Assembly (NCBI GenBank): GCA_963761735.1
Contig: CAVXHQ010000005.1
Location: 806,001 to 870,000 of the forward strand
Reading direction: 5' to 3'
Length of the DNA: 64,000 nt
DNA from: CAVXHQ01 sp963761735
Lineage (GTDB): Bacteria; Pseudomonadota; Alphaproteobacteria; Rhodobacterales; Rhodobacteraceae
Shown: positions 15,309 to 24,454 of the stretch, one piece after another
Position numbering within the stretch: the stretch's first letter is position 1
Layout of the letters: every line of letters begins with the position of its first letter
Translations under genes and position numbers: made by a program
The notes under the pieces: model-generated
Seen by the model: only the letters and a program-made list of their open reading frames with translations
Databases searched by the model: none
Told to the model about the DNA's origin: nothing

Positions 15309-16127
15309 CTAATCGCCAAGTTTGGCGTGCACCTCGTCGAGGTCGATCTCGCCGATGGGCATCTTGTTGGCGGGGTTCGGGAAATCGTATTTGAAAACTT
15401 CGAAATCGCGTTTGTAGATCTCGTAGACCAGATGCATCGACAGATCGTCGAAATAGTCCTCGACGGCATGGGCCCGTTTCGGCCCGTGCCCCTCGCTTTC
15501 GTTGAACCGGGGGATCTCGTCGAGCGTGACGGGAAACTGCGATTTGATGTTGTCGAGCACACCCTGCATTCCTTCGTCGAACCGTTCGGTCCAGAAAATG
15601 CGGTCATAGCGCCCGCCGCTGGCGATGAACGTCGAGACGTGTCCCGACATGGCGGACCAGTGGATGTCCGGTTCCATCGGTTTCTTCCAGCGGATGGTGT
15701 CGCGGGCGAACAGCAAGAAGCGCCGGAACGACCGGATCTGATCGAACTGAAAATCGTCCTCGGGCGAGCCGACCTCGATCCCGTATTTCTGGATCAGCAG
15801 CGGCACGAGGTTGCCGCGATAGCGTTTGCCGTTGCGCTGTATGCCGCAGATCTTGTCGAAAAAGCTCGACAGGATGCGGGTGTACGGATTGCGCACGCAG
15901 GTGAACGAATAGCTCTCGTGATTCCTGACGTTGCGGGTGATCGGCTTCTGGCTCGGCTCGAGGGCCCATTTGTGCAGGCCCGTCTTCGCGTCGTGGATGT
16001 CGCCGTCGTAAAACACACCGTGATCGGAATAATACATGATCTGCCCGATCGTCGAGCAGGCGCATTTGGGCACCACGCGGTACACCACGCTTTCGGTGGA
16101 TGTCATCCAGGTTCCGGGAAATCCCAT
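15309..16127 (-). CDS. Sulfotransferase family protein
   Basis: A 272-residue cytosolic sulfotransferase-fold protein, predicted to transfer sulfate from PAPS to a carbohydrate or similar acceptor. The PAPS 5'-phosphosulfate loop is visible as YRVVPKCACSTIGQIM, and the 3'-phosphate region as FTCVRNPYTRILSSFFDKICG. Later stretches are GHVSTFI and FNESEGHGPKRAH. ATG 16127 (MGFPGTWM) is chosen over ATGs at 16157 and 16208. It diverges from the glycosyltransferase gene at 16264 and shares its 136-base promoter region. The acceptor is unknown. Confidence 0.85.
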   Translation of the reverse strand: MGFPGTWMTSTESVVYRVVPKCACSTIGQIMYYSDHGVFYDGDIHDAKTGLHKWALEPSQKPITRNVRNHESYSFTCVRNPYTRILSSFFDKICGIQRNGKRYRGNLVPLLIQKYGIEVGSPEDDFQFDQIRSFRRFLLFARDTIRWKKPMEPDIHWSAMSGHVSTFIASGGRYDRIFWTERFDEGMQGVLDNIKSQFPVTLDEIPRFNESEGHGPKRAHAVEDYFDDLSMHLVYEIYKRDFEVFKYDFPNPANKMPIGEIDLDEVHAKLGD

Positions 16128-16263
16128 GCAGCTCTGCCTCGTGTGTGCGGCGGGCATCGTGTCGCGGCAACGCCCTGCGTCTGCAAAAAAGCAAACAAAC
16201 CCTGTCACTTCAATGTCTCTTTACGATAGGAGCGGTAAAGATACTTTCCATAGTGGCCGATAG

Positions 16264-17850
16264 GTGTCCGAATTGGCAAAAATCGCCTTCATCCTTCTGT
16301 GTCACAAGGATCCGGATGCCATTATCCAGCAGGCCCGTCAGCTGACGGCCGCGGGCGATTGCATGGCCATCCACTTTGACGCCAGCGCGCCACGTGCGGC
16401 GTTCGAGCGTATCCGGCACGAACTGTCGGACAATCCCGACATCGTCTTTGCACGCAAGAGGATCAGGTGCGGATGGGGGGCTTGGTCACTCGTTCAGGCG
16501 ACGCTGTCTGCCGTCGAGGCGGCGGCCGCTGCGTTTCCGCGTGCCACCCATTTCTACATGGTCTCGGGCGATTGCATGGCCGTGAAATCGGCGGTCTACG
16601 CACACCGGTTCCTCGATGCCGATGACGTGGATTATATCGAAAGCTTCGATTTCTTCGACAGCGACTGGATCAAGACCGGGATCAAGGAAGAGCGGCTGAT
16701 CTATCGTCACTGGTTCAACGAACGGACCCACAAAAGACTGTTTTACGGGTCCCTGGGGCTGCAACGCCGCCTCGGCCTTGCGCGCGGTATCCCCGTCGAC
16801 ATGCAGATCCAGATCGGCAGTCAGTGGTGGTGTCTGCGGCGCCGGACAGTCGAGAGAATTCTCGAATTCATCAAAAAGCGCCGCGATGTGATGCGGTTCT
16901 TTCGCACGACGTGGATCCCCGACGAGACGTTCTTTCAGACCCTCGTGCGCCATCTTGTCCCCGAGGTCGAGATCCGGACCCGCACGCTGACGTTCCTGAT
17001 GTTCAGCGATTACGGCATGCCGGTGACGTTCTACAACGACCACTACGATCTGTTGCTGAGCCAGGACTACCTGTTCGCCCGCAAGATCAGCCCCGAGGGA
17101 GCCGAGCTGAAGAAGCGGTTGGGCACACTCTATGCGTCAGAGCGTACCGATTTCCGGATTTCCGACGAGGGGCGCAAGCTGTTCGGTTTTCTGACCGGGC
17201 GCGGGCGGATCGGACGGCGGTTTGCGCCGCGTTTCTGGGAAACGGAGACGAGCCTGGGGCGCGAGCGCGAATTGCTGATCGTGGCGTGCAAGAAATGGCA
17301 TGTGGCAAAGCGGCTGGTGGGTGCCATCAAGCACACCACCGATATCCCCTGCATCGAATATCTGTTCGACGAAGAAACCACGCCGCTGCCCGATCTGGGC
17401 GGCATCCAGACGACGCTGGGCAAAAGAACGCGGCACCGGCGGGCCCTGATGCGGATGCTGTTCGAATTTTACGATACCGACCGGCTGCTGATCTGCATGG
17501 ATACCGCGTCGATCGACCTGATAAAGGATTTCTATGCCGACCGGTCGATCACCCGTCTTCTGGAAATCGACTGTGTATTCACGGACGACTACCTTCAGGG
17601 ACATGCCCGGCGGGTCGGCCTTGCGGGCGAAGAGACCAGCCCCGAGACGATGCAAAGATTGTTGCCCACGATCCGCTACGATGTGGTGTATGAGAGTGGC
17701 AGGATCCGGGACGAAAATTTCGCCCGCCATGCCCGTATTCGCGAAACCGCGCCGCCCGAGGACAATGCCGCTCATCTGGTGCAGTTCCTGAGCCTCGCGC
17801 CCGAAAAGGCCGAAGGTCTGGCGCATATGCCGAACCTTTTCGCGGACTGA
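16264..17850 (+). CDS. Core-2/I-branching type glycosyltransferase with C-terminal DUF5928
   Basis: A 528-residue protein. The N-terminal ~270 residues are a Core-2/I-branching beta-1,6-N-acetylglucosaminyltransferase-like (GT14) domain: KIAFILLCHKDPDAI, MAIHFDAS, RCGWGAWSLVQATL, HFYMVSGDCMAVKS and GSQWWCLRRRTVE followed by PDETFFQT. The remainder fits DUF5928, which is found fused to this domain in Rhodobacteraceae. There is no signal peptide, so cytosolic action is expected. The start codon is GTG 16264. It is divergent from a sulfotransferase; together they suggest a sulfated surface glycan. Confidence 0.87.
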   Translation: MSELAKIAFILLCHKDPDAIIQQARQLTAAGDCMAIHFDASAPRAAFERIRHELSDNPDIVFARKRIRCGWGAWSLVQATLSAVEAAAAAFPRATHFYMVSGDCMAVKSAVYAHRFLDADDVDYIESFDFFDSDWIKTGIKEERLIYRHWFNERTHKRLFYGSLGLQRRLGLARGIPVDMQIQIGSQWWCLRRRTVERILEFIKKRRDVMRFFRTTWIPDETFFQTLVRHLVPEVEIRTRTLTFLMFSDYGMPVTFYNDHYDLLLSQDYLFARKISPEGAELKKRLGTLYASERTDFRISDEGRKLFGFLTGRGRIGRRFAPRFWETETSLGRERELLIVACKKWHVAKRLVGAIKHTTDIPCIEYLFDEETTPLPDLGGIQTTLGKRTRHRRALMRMLFEFYDTDRLLICMDTASIDLIKDFYADRSITRLLEIDCVFTDDYLQGHARRVGLAGEETSPETMQRLLPTIRYDVVYESGRIRDENFARHARIRETAPPEDNAAHLVQFLSLAPEKAEGLAHMPNLFAD

Positions 17851-17914
17851 CGCCCGAGGCATCGTCCGTAAATCTGGACTGCCGCATCCGCCCACCCAAT
17901 CCGAAAGACCGACC

Positions 17915-18274
17915 ATGGATTATATCTACGACGATCAGAACATCTTTGCCCGTATTCTGCGCGGTGAAATCCCCAACAAGACCGTGTTCGAGAGCGATCA
18001 TGCGCTGGCGTTCCACGACCATGCCCCGCAGGCGCCGATTCATGTGATGGTGATCCCGAAGGGGGCCTATACCAGCCTCGATCATTTTGCCCGGGATGCG
18101 AGCGTCGACGAGCAGGCCGGTTTTTTTGCCGCCGTGGCGCAGGTGTGCCGCCTGCTTGAACTGGACACCGGGTTTCGGGCCATCGCCAACGCGCGCGAGG
18201 ACGGCAACCAGGAGGTGCCGCATTTTCATCTGCATATCGTCGGCGGCAAGAAACTGGGTGCCCTTCTGCCCTAG
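17915..18274 (+). CDS. HIT family nucleotide-binding protein
   Basis: A 119-residue histidine-triad hydrolase of the HINT branch, likely hydrolysing AMP-linked phosphoramidates. It contains DQNIFARILRGEIPNKTVFES at the N-terminus (in the usual position) and the triad HFHLHIVGG with His103, 105 and 107 near the C-terminus. Size and order are standard. It is followed by a tandem-hairpin repeat and converges with the ABC ATPase gene. Confidence 0.94.
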   Translation: MDYIYDDQNIFARILRGEIPNKTVFESDHALAFHDHAPQAPIHVMVIPKGAYTSLDHFARDASVDEQAGFFAAVAQVCRLLELDTGFRAIANAREDGNQEVPHFHLHIVGGKKLGALLP

Positions 18275-18297
18275 GCGCGCGACATCTGCCACAGGAG

Positions 18298-18343
18298 CGA
18301 ACTTTTTCGAAAAGTTCGACGCCGAAGTTTTTCAAAAACTTCG
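18298..18343 (+). repeat. Tandem-hairpin repeat, copy B (two hairpins)
   Basis: Hairpins at 18298-18318 (arms CGAACTTTT / AAAAGTTCG, loop TCG) and 18323-18343 (arms CGAAGTTTTT / AAAAACTTCG, one-base loop). The linker is ACGC. The element fills the gap between the convergent HIT and ABC ATPase genes and could serve as a bidirectional terminator. Confidence 0.85.
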
Positions 18344-18359
18344 CGCCCCGCATTGTCCG

Positions 18360-19286
18360 TCAGACGCTGCGGGTCAGCGTCAGAAACACGTCCTCGAGGT
18401 CTGCCTGTTCGGAGCGGACGTCGCGGATCGTCAGGCCGGCCTCGCGGATCGCGTCGAGGACCTGACCGGCGTCCGTCGTGCCCTGATCATAGGTAAAGGC
18501 GAAGACGCCCGGCGCCCGGACGGCAATTTCGATCCCGCCCGGCATGGCGGGTGCGGCGACGTCGTCGCTTGTCACCACCAGCGATTTGGTCTGCATCCGC
18601 GCCAGCAGGTTCGCGGTACTGTCGCGGACGATCACCTCACCGTGGTTGATGATGGCGATCTCGTCGCACATTTCCTGCGCCTCTTCGAGGTAATGGGTCG
18701 TCAGGATGATCGTCGTGCCCGCCTCGTTCAGCTTGCGGACATTCCGCCACAACATGTTGCGCAATTCGATGTCCACGCCCGCCGTCGGCTCGTCGAGCAC
18801 GAGGATATTGGGGGCATGCACCAGCGCCTTGCCCAGCAATAGCCTGCGCCGCATCCCCCCCGACAGGGACCGCGCGTAGGCGTCGGCCTTGTCGGCCAGC
18901 CCGATCAGATCGAGGATCGCATCCGTCCGCCGCTCGGATTTCGGAACGCCGTAGAGGCCCGCCTGCACCTCGAGGGCGGCGCGGGGCGTAAAGAACGGAT
19001 CGAGGACCAGTTCCTGCGGCATGACACCGATTGCCGCCCGGCTTTGCCGCGGATTGCGGTCCTGATCGAAGCCCCAGATCGTCACCTCGCCCGCCGATTT
19101 CACCACGAGGCCCGCCAGAATGTTGATCAGCGTCGATTTGCCCGCGCCGTTCGGGCCAAGCAGACCGAAGATGCTGCCTTGCGGAATATTCAGGTCGATG
19201 CCCCTCAGCGCCTCCTTTGCGGGGCTGCGCGCCGAGGGGGCGTAGGTTTTGGTCAGGCCCTTCAGGGCGATGGCGGCGTCTGTCAT
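18360..19286 (-). CDS. ABC transporter ATP-binding protein
   Basis: A 308-residue ABC-2 type ATPase subunit. Walker A GPNGAGKST, signature LSGGMRRRLLLGKALVH, Walker B ILVLDEPTAGVD and the H-loop TTHYLEEA are all present, and the C-terminal ~80 residues form the usual regulatory tail ending DLEDVFLTLTRSV. ATG 19286 (MTDAAIALKGLTKTY) is chosen; a frame open to 19451 gives an unlikely 55-residue extension. No permease gene is adjacent on either side, so the partner must be encoded elsewhere. The substrate is unknown; the sequence resembles YadG-like exporters. Confidence 0.92.
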   Translation of the reverse strand: MTDAAIALKGLTKTYAPSARSPAKEALRGIDLNIPQGSIFGLLGPNGAGKSTLINILAGLVVKSAGEVTIWGFDQDRNPRQSRAAIGVMPQELVLDPFFTPRAALEVQAGLYGVPKSERRTDAILDLIGLADKADAYARSLSGGMRRRLLLGKALVHAPNILVLDEPTAGVDIELRNMLWRNVRKLNEAGTTIILTTHYLEEAQEMCDEIAIINHGEVIVRDSTANLLARMQTKSLVVTSDDVAAPAMPGGIEIAVRAPGVFAFTYDQGTTDAGQVLDAIREAGLTIRDVRSEQADLEDVFLTLTRSV

Positions 19287-19450
19287 CTGTCTCTCTCTGT
19301 CGATATCGACGTGGCGCGGGCGGCCCGCTCGTCGCTCCCTTGCGGGCGCGCCTCGCCGGGGGTCTTTTCCCCCGCTGCTGCGTGGTCTACAACGCCTGTA
19401 ACCCGTGCGCGTTGCGGCATCAACGCGTCCCCTGATCGGCAGGTATCCCA

Positions 19451-19699
19451 ATGACTCGACCCGCTCCTGAAACCGAGATCGTCACCGACTGGCGCGTCGC
19501 CTGCGACGGCAGTGGGCCGGGGCTGGGCCATCCGCGCGTCTGGTATTCGATACCGCGCGATCGCGGCTGGGTTGAATGCGGCTATTGCGACAAGCGGTTC
19601 ATACATGCGGACAGCGCCGAACGTCGGCCGGGCGACAAGAGCCTGGGGACCGACGCGCCGGGCGACGGGCCCAAGATCGGCGACAACCAGCCGGGGTGA
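19451..19699 (+). CDS. zf-CHCC zinc-finger protein (NDUFS6-like)
   Basis: An 82-residue protein with the zf-CHCC motif: VACDGSGPGLGHPRVWYSI followed by VECGYCDKRF, giving the expected Cys, His, Cys, Cys ligands. Relatives bind zinc and, in alphaproteobacteria and mitochondria, include the complex I accessory subunit NDUFS6. The tail is disordered and Gly/Asp/Pro-rich. Its stop codon overlaps the GTG start of the next gene (GTGA), implying coupled translation. Confidence 0.88.
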   Translation: MTRPAPETEIVTDWRVACDGSGPGLGHPRVWYSIPRDRGWVECGYCDKRFIHADSAERRPGDKSLGTDAPGDGPKIGDNQPG

Positions 19700-20217
19700 C
19701 GACCCGGAGGCCAGTTGCGGTACCTGTCAAAAGGCAAGTCCGTGCGGCCAGCCCCGCCGACCTGCCCGCGCTGACAGACCTGTGGGAGCAGGGCTGGCAT
19801 GATGCCCACGCCGCCATCGTGCCACAGGCCCTTGTCGGGCGGCGCACCCACGACACCTTTGCCCGCCGCGCGCGGGAGAATATCGGCGGTTTTCGCGTTC
19901 TCGACGGTGCCGTTGCCGGTTCGCTTGCGGGCCTGTATCTGATCAAGGGCGACGAGCTGGACCAGTTCTATGTCGACCGCAGCGCCCGTGGCACGGATGT
20001 GGCGGGCGTGCTGATGGGGGCGGTCCTCGCCGACTTGCGGGCCGGCGCTGCGGCGGACGGCTGGCTGTTGTGTGCCGCGGGAAACGAACGGGCCGCCCGG
20101 TTTTATCGAAAGACCGGCTGGCATCTGGCCGCGTCCGGTGACCATGCCGTCGAGACGGACCGTGGGCCGTTCCAGCTTGCGATCTGGCGATTCGAGATCG
20201 ATCTGACGGCGACGTAG
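19696..20217 (+). CDS. GNAT family N-acetyltransferase
   Basis: A 173-residue acetyltransferase. RAASPADLPALTDLWEQGW opens the fold, DELDQFYVDRSARGTDVAGVLMG is the acetyl-CoA binding strand-loop region and GNERAARFYRKTGW is the typical final motif. GTG 19696 overlaps the preceding stop as GTGA and is the best start; no ATG lies between it and the domain. The substrate is unknown. Confidence 0.87.
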   Translation: MTTRRPVAVPVKRQVRAASPADLPALTDLWEQGWHDAHAAIVPQALVGRRTHDTFARRARENIGGFRVLDGAVAGSLAGLYLIKGDELDQFYVDRSARGTDVAGVLMGAVLADLRAGAAADGWLLCAAGNERAARFYRKTGWHLAASGDHAVETDRGPFQLAIWRFEIDLTAT

Positions 20218-20373
20218 ACCACGGCGACCGGTGTGTTCCGCAACGTCTCGGTCCGTGACGCCGACAGGACCGGCACCGCGCGCGACAGCCAGTGCCGGTC
20301 CCGCTGCAAAGTCTGGAACAATGGGCCGCACCGTGCGAAAACCGGTCAGCAAATCAACGCGGGAGTGCGGCAT

Positions 20374-23181
20374 ATGACTCTGGAGTTCGGCAAGGGATGT
20401 CACCTGCATCTGATCGACGGCTCGGCATTCATCTTTCGCGCCTATCACGCGCTGCCGCCGCTCACCCGGAAATCCGACGGGCTGCCGGTGGGGGCGGTGT
20501 CGGGGTTCGTGAACCTATTGCAGAAGTACGTTGAAGGTAACACCGGCGCCGATGCGGCCACCCATCTGGCGGTGATTTTCGACAAGGGCAGCCACACCTT
20601 TCGCAACGACATGTACGACGCCTACAAGGCCAACCGCGAGGCCATGCCCGAGGATCTGCGTCCGCAGATCCCGCTGACCCGCCGCGCGACCGAGGCGTTC
20701 AATATCGCCTGCAAGGAAATCGAAGGATTCGAGGCCGACGACATCATCGCCACCCTGTCGTGCCAGGCGCGTGCGGCGGGGGGGCGTGTCACCATCGTGT
20801 CGTCGGACAAGGACCTGATGCAGCTCGTCGGTGGCGGCGTCGAAATGCTCGACCCGATGAAGAACGCGCGGATCGACATCGAGGGCGTCGAGGCGAAATT
20901 CGGGGTGAAACCCGGGCGCGTCGTCGACGTGCAGGCGCTGGCCGGTGACAGCGTGGACAACGTGCCGGGCGCGCCGGGGATCGGAATCAAGACGGCGGCC
21001 CTGCTGATCAACGAATTCGGCAGCCTCGAGGAATTGCTCGACCGCGCCGGAGAGATCAAGCAGCCCAAACGCCGACAGACCCTGATCGACCACCGCGCCC
21101 AGATCGAGATGAGCAAGCGGCTGGTGCAGCTCGACTGCGACATGGCCCTCGATTTCACCATCGACGCGCTGGAGATACGCGATCCGGTGCCCGACGACCT
21201 GCTGGGCTTTCTGGCCGAAATGGAATTCCGCACGATCACCAAACGTATCGCCGACCGTCTGGGGAGCACGGCGCCGGTGATCGAGGATACGCCCGCCGAA
21301 GAGACCGCGCGCGCGGCGGTGCCGTTCGACGCCGATGCCTATGAATGCGTGCGCGACGCTGTGGCCCTGCAGGTCTGGATCGACCGGATCTATGAGGTCG
21401 GCCACGTCGCGGTCGATACCGAAACCACCTCGCTGGACGAGATGCGCGCCGAACTGGTCGGTGTATCGCTCTGCGTGGTGCCGGGGCAGGCGTGCTATAT
21501 TCCGCTGACGCACAAGGCATCGCGCGACGACGATCTGTTCGGATCCGACGATCTGGCCGAGGGGCAGATGGACAAGGATGCAGCGCTGGATCTGTTGCGC
21601 CCGATGCTGACCGATGCCTCGATCCTGAAGATCGGGCAGAACATGAAATACGACGCCAAGATATTCGCCCTTCTGGGCATCGACGTGGCCCCGGTCGACG
21701 ACACGATGCTGATGTCCTATGCGATGCACGGCGGGCTGCACAATCACGGGATGGACGCGCTGTCCGAACGCTATCTCGGCCATTCACCGATGCCGATCAA
21801 GCCTTTGCTGGGCACCGGCAAATCCGCCGTCACCTTTGACCGGGTGCCGGTCGACGACGCGGTGAAATACGCCGCCGAAGACGCCGACATCACCCTGCGC
21901 CTGTGGGAGACGTTCAAACCCGGCCTGCACCGCGCCCATGTAACGACCGTGTACGAAACCCTCGAACGCCCGCTCGTGCCGGTGCTGGCGCGGATGGAAA
22001 TGGCGGGGATCAAGGTGGACCGCGATACGCTCAGCCGGATGTCGAACGCCTTTGCGCAGAAGATGGCGGGCCTCGAGGACGAGATCTACCAGCTTGCGGG
22101 CCGAAAATTCAACGTCGGCTCGCCCAAGCAGCTGGGCGAGATCCTGTTCGACGAGATGTCCCTCGAAATGCCGGACGGTAAAAAGCCGTCGACCGGCAAG
22201 ACCGGCGCCTATTCCACCGGCGCCGACGTCCTCGAAGACCTCGCGACGCTGCACGATCTGCCGCGCCGGATCCTCGACTGGCGGCAGCTGTCGAAACTCA
22301 AATCCACCTATACCGACGCCCTGCAGGAGCATATCAATCCCGATACCGGTCGGGTCCACACCTCCTACTCCATCGCGGGCGCCAATACCGGCAGGCTCGC
22401 CTCCACGGACCCGAACCTGCAAAACATTCCGGTCCGCTCCGAAGAAGGCCGCCGCATCCGCGAGGCGTTCATTGCAGAGCCCGGCAAGGTTCTGGTATCG
22501 CTCGACTATAGCCAGATCGAATTGCGGATCCTGGCACATGTCGCGGGTATCGACGCGCTGAAACAGGCCTTTGTCGACGGTGTCGATATCCACGCGCTGA
22601 CCGCATCCGAGATGTTCGACGTGCCGCTGGACGAGATGACCCGCGAAATCCGCTCACAGGCCAAGGCGATCAACTTTGGCGTCATCTACGGGATCAGCGG
22701 GTTCGGCCTTGCGCGGAATCTGCGGATACCGCGTGCCGATGCGCAAGGCTTCATCGACCGGTATTTCGAACGGTTCCCGGGGATCCGCGACTACATGGAT
22801 GATACGATCAAATTCGCGAAGGAAAACGGCTTTGTTCAGACCCTGTTCGGGCGCAAAATTCATACCCCCGAAATCAACTCCAAAGGCCCGGCTGCCGGGT
22901 TCGCCAAGCGTGGTGCCATCAACGCCCCGATTCAGGGCACCGCTGCGGACGTGATCCGGCGCGCGATGATCCGGATGGAGGACGCGATTGCCGGGCAACC
23001 CGCGCGTATGCTGTTGCAGGTGCACGACGAATTGCTGTTCGAGGTGGATGAGGGCGCCGAAAACCGGCTGATCGAGACCGCGAAACAGGTGATGGAGGGC
23101 GCTGCCGACCCGGCGGTGCATCTCGATGTGCGGCTTGTTGTCGAATCCGGGCAGGGGAATAACTGGGCCAAGGCGCACTGA
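20374..23181 (+). CDS. polA: DNA polymerase I
   Basis: A 935-residue repair and Okazaki-fragment polymerase with three domains. The N-terminal 5'-3' exonuclease has LIDGSAFIFRAYHALPPL and GVKPGRVVDVQALAGDSVDNVPG. The central 3'-5' exonuclease is intact (VAVDTETTS, and IGQNMKYDAKIF), so proofreading is likely kept. The polymerase has motif A VSLDYSQIELRILAH, motif B region RSQAKAINFGVIYG and motif C LLQVHDELLFEV. ATG 20374 (MTLEFGKGCHLHLIDG) has GGGAG upstream; a longer frame back to 20233 lacks support. A 17-nt GC-rich hairpin follows at 23234-23250. Confidence 0.97.
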   Translation: MTLEFGKGCHLHLIDGSAFIFRAYHALPPLTRKSDGLPVGAVSGFVNLLQKYVEGNTGADAATHLAVIFDKGSHTFRNDMYDAYKANREAMPEDLRPQIPLTRRATEAFNIACKEIEGFEADDIIATLSCQARAAGGRVTIVSSDKDLMQLVGGGVEMLDPMKNARIDIEGVEAKFGVKPGRVVDVQALAGDSVDNVPGAPGIGIKTAALLINEFGSLEELLDRAGEIKQPKRRQTLIDHRAQIEMSKRLVQLDCDMALDFTIDALEIRDPVPDDLLGFLAEMEFRTITKRIADRLGSTAPVIEDTPAEETARAAVPFDADAYECVRDAVALQVWIDRIYEVGHVAVDTETTSLDEMRAELVGVSLCVVPGQACYIPLTHKASRDDDLFGSDDLAEGQMDKDAALDLLRPMLTDASILKIGQNMKYDAKIFALLGIDVAPVDDTMLMSYAMHGGLHNHGMDALSERYLGHSPMPIKPLLGTGKSAVTFDRVPVDDAVKYAAEDADITLRLWETFKPGLHRAHVTTVYETLERPLVPVLARMEMAGIKVDRDTLSRMSNAFAQKMAGLEDEIYQLAGRKFNVGSPKQLGEILFDEMSLEMPDGKKPSTGKTGAYSTGADVLEDLATLHDLPRRILDWRQLSKLKSTYTDALQEHINPDTGRVHTSYSIAGANTGRLASTDPNLQNIPVRSEEGRRIREAFIAEPGKVLVSLDYSQIELRILAHVAGIDALKQAFVDGVDIHALTASEMFDVPLDEMTREIRSQAKAINFGVIYGISGFGLARNLRIPRADAQGFIDRYFERFPGIRDYMDDTIKFAKENGFVQTLFGRKIHTPEINSKGPAAGFAKRGAINAPIQGTAADVIRRAMIRMEDAIAGQPARMLLQVHDELLFEVDEGAENRLIETAKQVMEGAADPAVHLDVRLVVESGQGNNWAKAH

Positions 23182-23233
23182 TGTCACGCGGCGGCGGAAC
23201 GCATTGAACACGGGGTGGGTTGTCCCCTCGAAT

Positions 23234-23250
23234 GCCACCGCTGCGGTGGC
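23234..23250 (+). other. Short GC-rich hairpin between polA and the PNPOx-like gene
   Basis: GCCACCG and CGGTGGC form a perfect 7-bp stem with loop CTG, 20 bases before the next start codon. It has no T-tract; it may be a weak terminator or a translational element. Confidence 0.35.
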
Positions 23251-23269
23251 CCAATAAGGATGACCCTCG

Positions 23270-23758
23270 ATGAGCACTCTGAAAGAAGAATTCTGGGACC
23301 GGATCGAAGACGTGCGTGCCGGCATGCTTGGCCTTGTGTCCGACAACCGGCTTGTGCCGATGTCGCCACAAATCGACGGGAGCGACGAATCCGCGATCTG
23401 GTTCATCACGGCCAGGGGAACCGACCTTGTTTCCGGTGTCGAAGCTGGTGCGCAGACGGCGAGATTTGTCGTGTCGAGCGACCAACAGGGTCTTTATGCC
23501 GACGTCGCGGGCACGCTTGAATTGAGCGACGACAGCGCCAGGCTCGACAAGTTATGGAGCGTTTTCGCCGCTGCCTGGTTCGAGGACGGCAAGGAAGACC
23601 CTGACCTGCGACTCCTGAAATTCACGCCGACCCGTGCGGAGGTTTCGGTCTCGCCAGAGAGCAATCTGAAATTTCTGTATGAGATTGCCAAGGCAAGTCT
23701 GACCGACGAGAAACCGGATGCGGGCGAGCAGGGCATTGTCGTCTTTGACGCGGTCTGA
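23270..23758 (+). CDS. Pyridoxamine 5'-phosphate oxidase-like / general stress protein 26 family protein
   Basis: A 162-residue split-barrel flavin-binding-fold protein of the general stress 26 type. Characteristic features are the N-terminal LKEEFWDRIEDVRAGMLGLV, then IWFITARGTDLV, ADVAGTLELSDD and KLWSVFAAAWFEDGKEDPDLRLLKF. Such proteins bind FMN or FAD and are usually stress-linked; the reaction is unknown. AAGGA lies upstream of ATG 23270. A strong terminator follows. Confidence 0.85.
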   Translation: MSTLKEEFWDRIEDVRAGMLGLVSDNRLVPMSPQIDGSDESAIWFITARGTDLVSGVEAGAQTARFVVSSDQQGLYADVAGTLELSDDSARLDKLWSVFAAAWFEDGKEDPDLRLLKFTPTRAEVSVSPESNLKFLYEIAKASLTDEKPDAGEQGIVVFDAV

Positions 23759-23789
23759 CGGCCGCTATTCAGTTTGTTGACATGAATTC

Positions 23790-23823
23790 GGCGCGGTACC
23801 TCTTGTGAGGTGCCGCGCCTTTT
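23790..23823 (+). terminator. Strong intrinsic terminator
   Basis: A 13-bp stem, GGCGCGGTACCTC (23790-23802) with GAGGTGCCGCGCC (23807-23819), includes one G-U pair, has loop TTGT and ends in TTTT. It terminates the PNPOx-like gene, which converges with hsp20. Confidence 0.85.
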
Positions 23824-23848
23824 CAATGGTGAACCGAAGATCGGGCCG

Positions 23849-24307
23849 TTACTGTACGGCCACGCTGTCGATGGCCTCGTCTGCCGGGGCCGAGATGGCG
23901 ATGCGGCGGGGTTTCAACGCCTCGGGCACTTCGCGCACCAGATCGATGTGCAGCATTCCGTCGATATGGCTGGCGCCGGTCACGCGCACATGATCGGCGA
24001 GGTGGAACCGACGTTCGAACGCACGGTTGGCGATGCCACGGTGCAGATACCGGGTGCCGTCCTCTTCCTCGGTCTTGCGGGCCGTCACGAAAAGCGCGTT
24101 TTCGCGCACCTCGACGGCCAGATCGGCCTCGGCAAATCCGGCAACGGCGATGGATATGCGCCAGGCGGCATCATCGGTCTTTTCGATGTTGTAGGGCGGA
24201 TAGTTGGTTTGGCCCGCGTCCTTGGCGGCAATCCGGTTCATCAGGTCGGCGACCTGATCGTAACCGACGGCTGAGCGGTGAAGCGGGGCAAAATCGAATG
24301 ATCGCAT
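23849..24307 (-). CDS. Small heat shock protein Hsp20
   Basis: A 152-residue alpha-crystallin-type chaperone that holds unfolding proteins. The alpha-crystallin domain spans about 30-130: YPPYNIEKTDDAAWRISIAVAGF, ENALFVTARK, YLHRGIANRAFERRFHLADHV. The N-terminal MRSFDFAPLHRSAVGYDQV is typical of the IbpA-like alphaproteobacterial class, and the tail has ALKPRRIAI. ATG 24307 follows GGAGGATAACCCC on the minus strand. I could not identify a clear RpoH promoter or ROSE thermometer upstream. Confidence 0.94.
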   Translation of the reverse strand: MRSFDFAPLHRSAVGYDQVADLMNRIAAKDAGQTNYPPYNIEKTDDAAWRISIAVAGFAEADLAVEVRENALFVTARKTEEEDGTRYLHRGIANRAFERRFHLADHVRVTGASHIDGMLHIDLVREVPEALKPRRIAISAPADEAIDSVAVQ

Positions 24308-24454
24308 GGGGTTATCCTCCAATGAGCGACAACGGATGTAAGGCCTTCCCAATCTTCGGGACAGGCCGGTTCGGCAAAGGCCCTTGCGGCACCTTCGTTA
24401 CGGGAATTGGGTAGGGCCGGGGCGACGTTCAAGACCCCGACGCGCAAAAAGCGG

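Noticed and set aside
19287..19451. 55-residue N-terminal extension of the ABC ATPase
   Set aside because: The extension is Arg-rich without homology pattern; the ATG at 19286 gives the normal ABC start.
20515..21783. 422-codon minus-strand frame inside polA
   Set aside because: Shadow of polA; His/Val/Gln-rich composition without motifs.
24308..24454. RpoH promoter or ROSE thermometer before hsp20
   Set aside because: I found no convincing CTTG...CCCCAT pair or ROSE-type U/G pairing near the ribosome-binding site.
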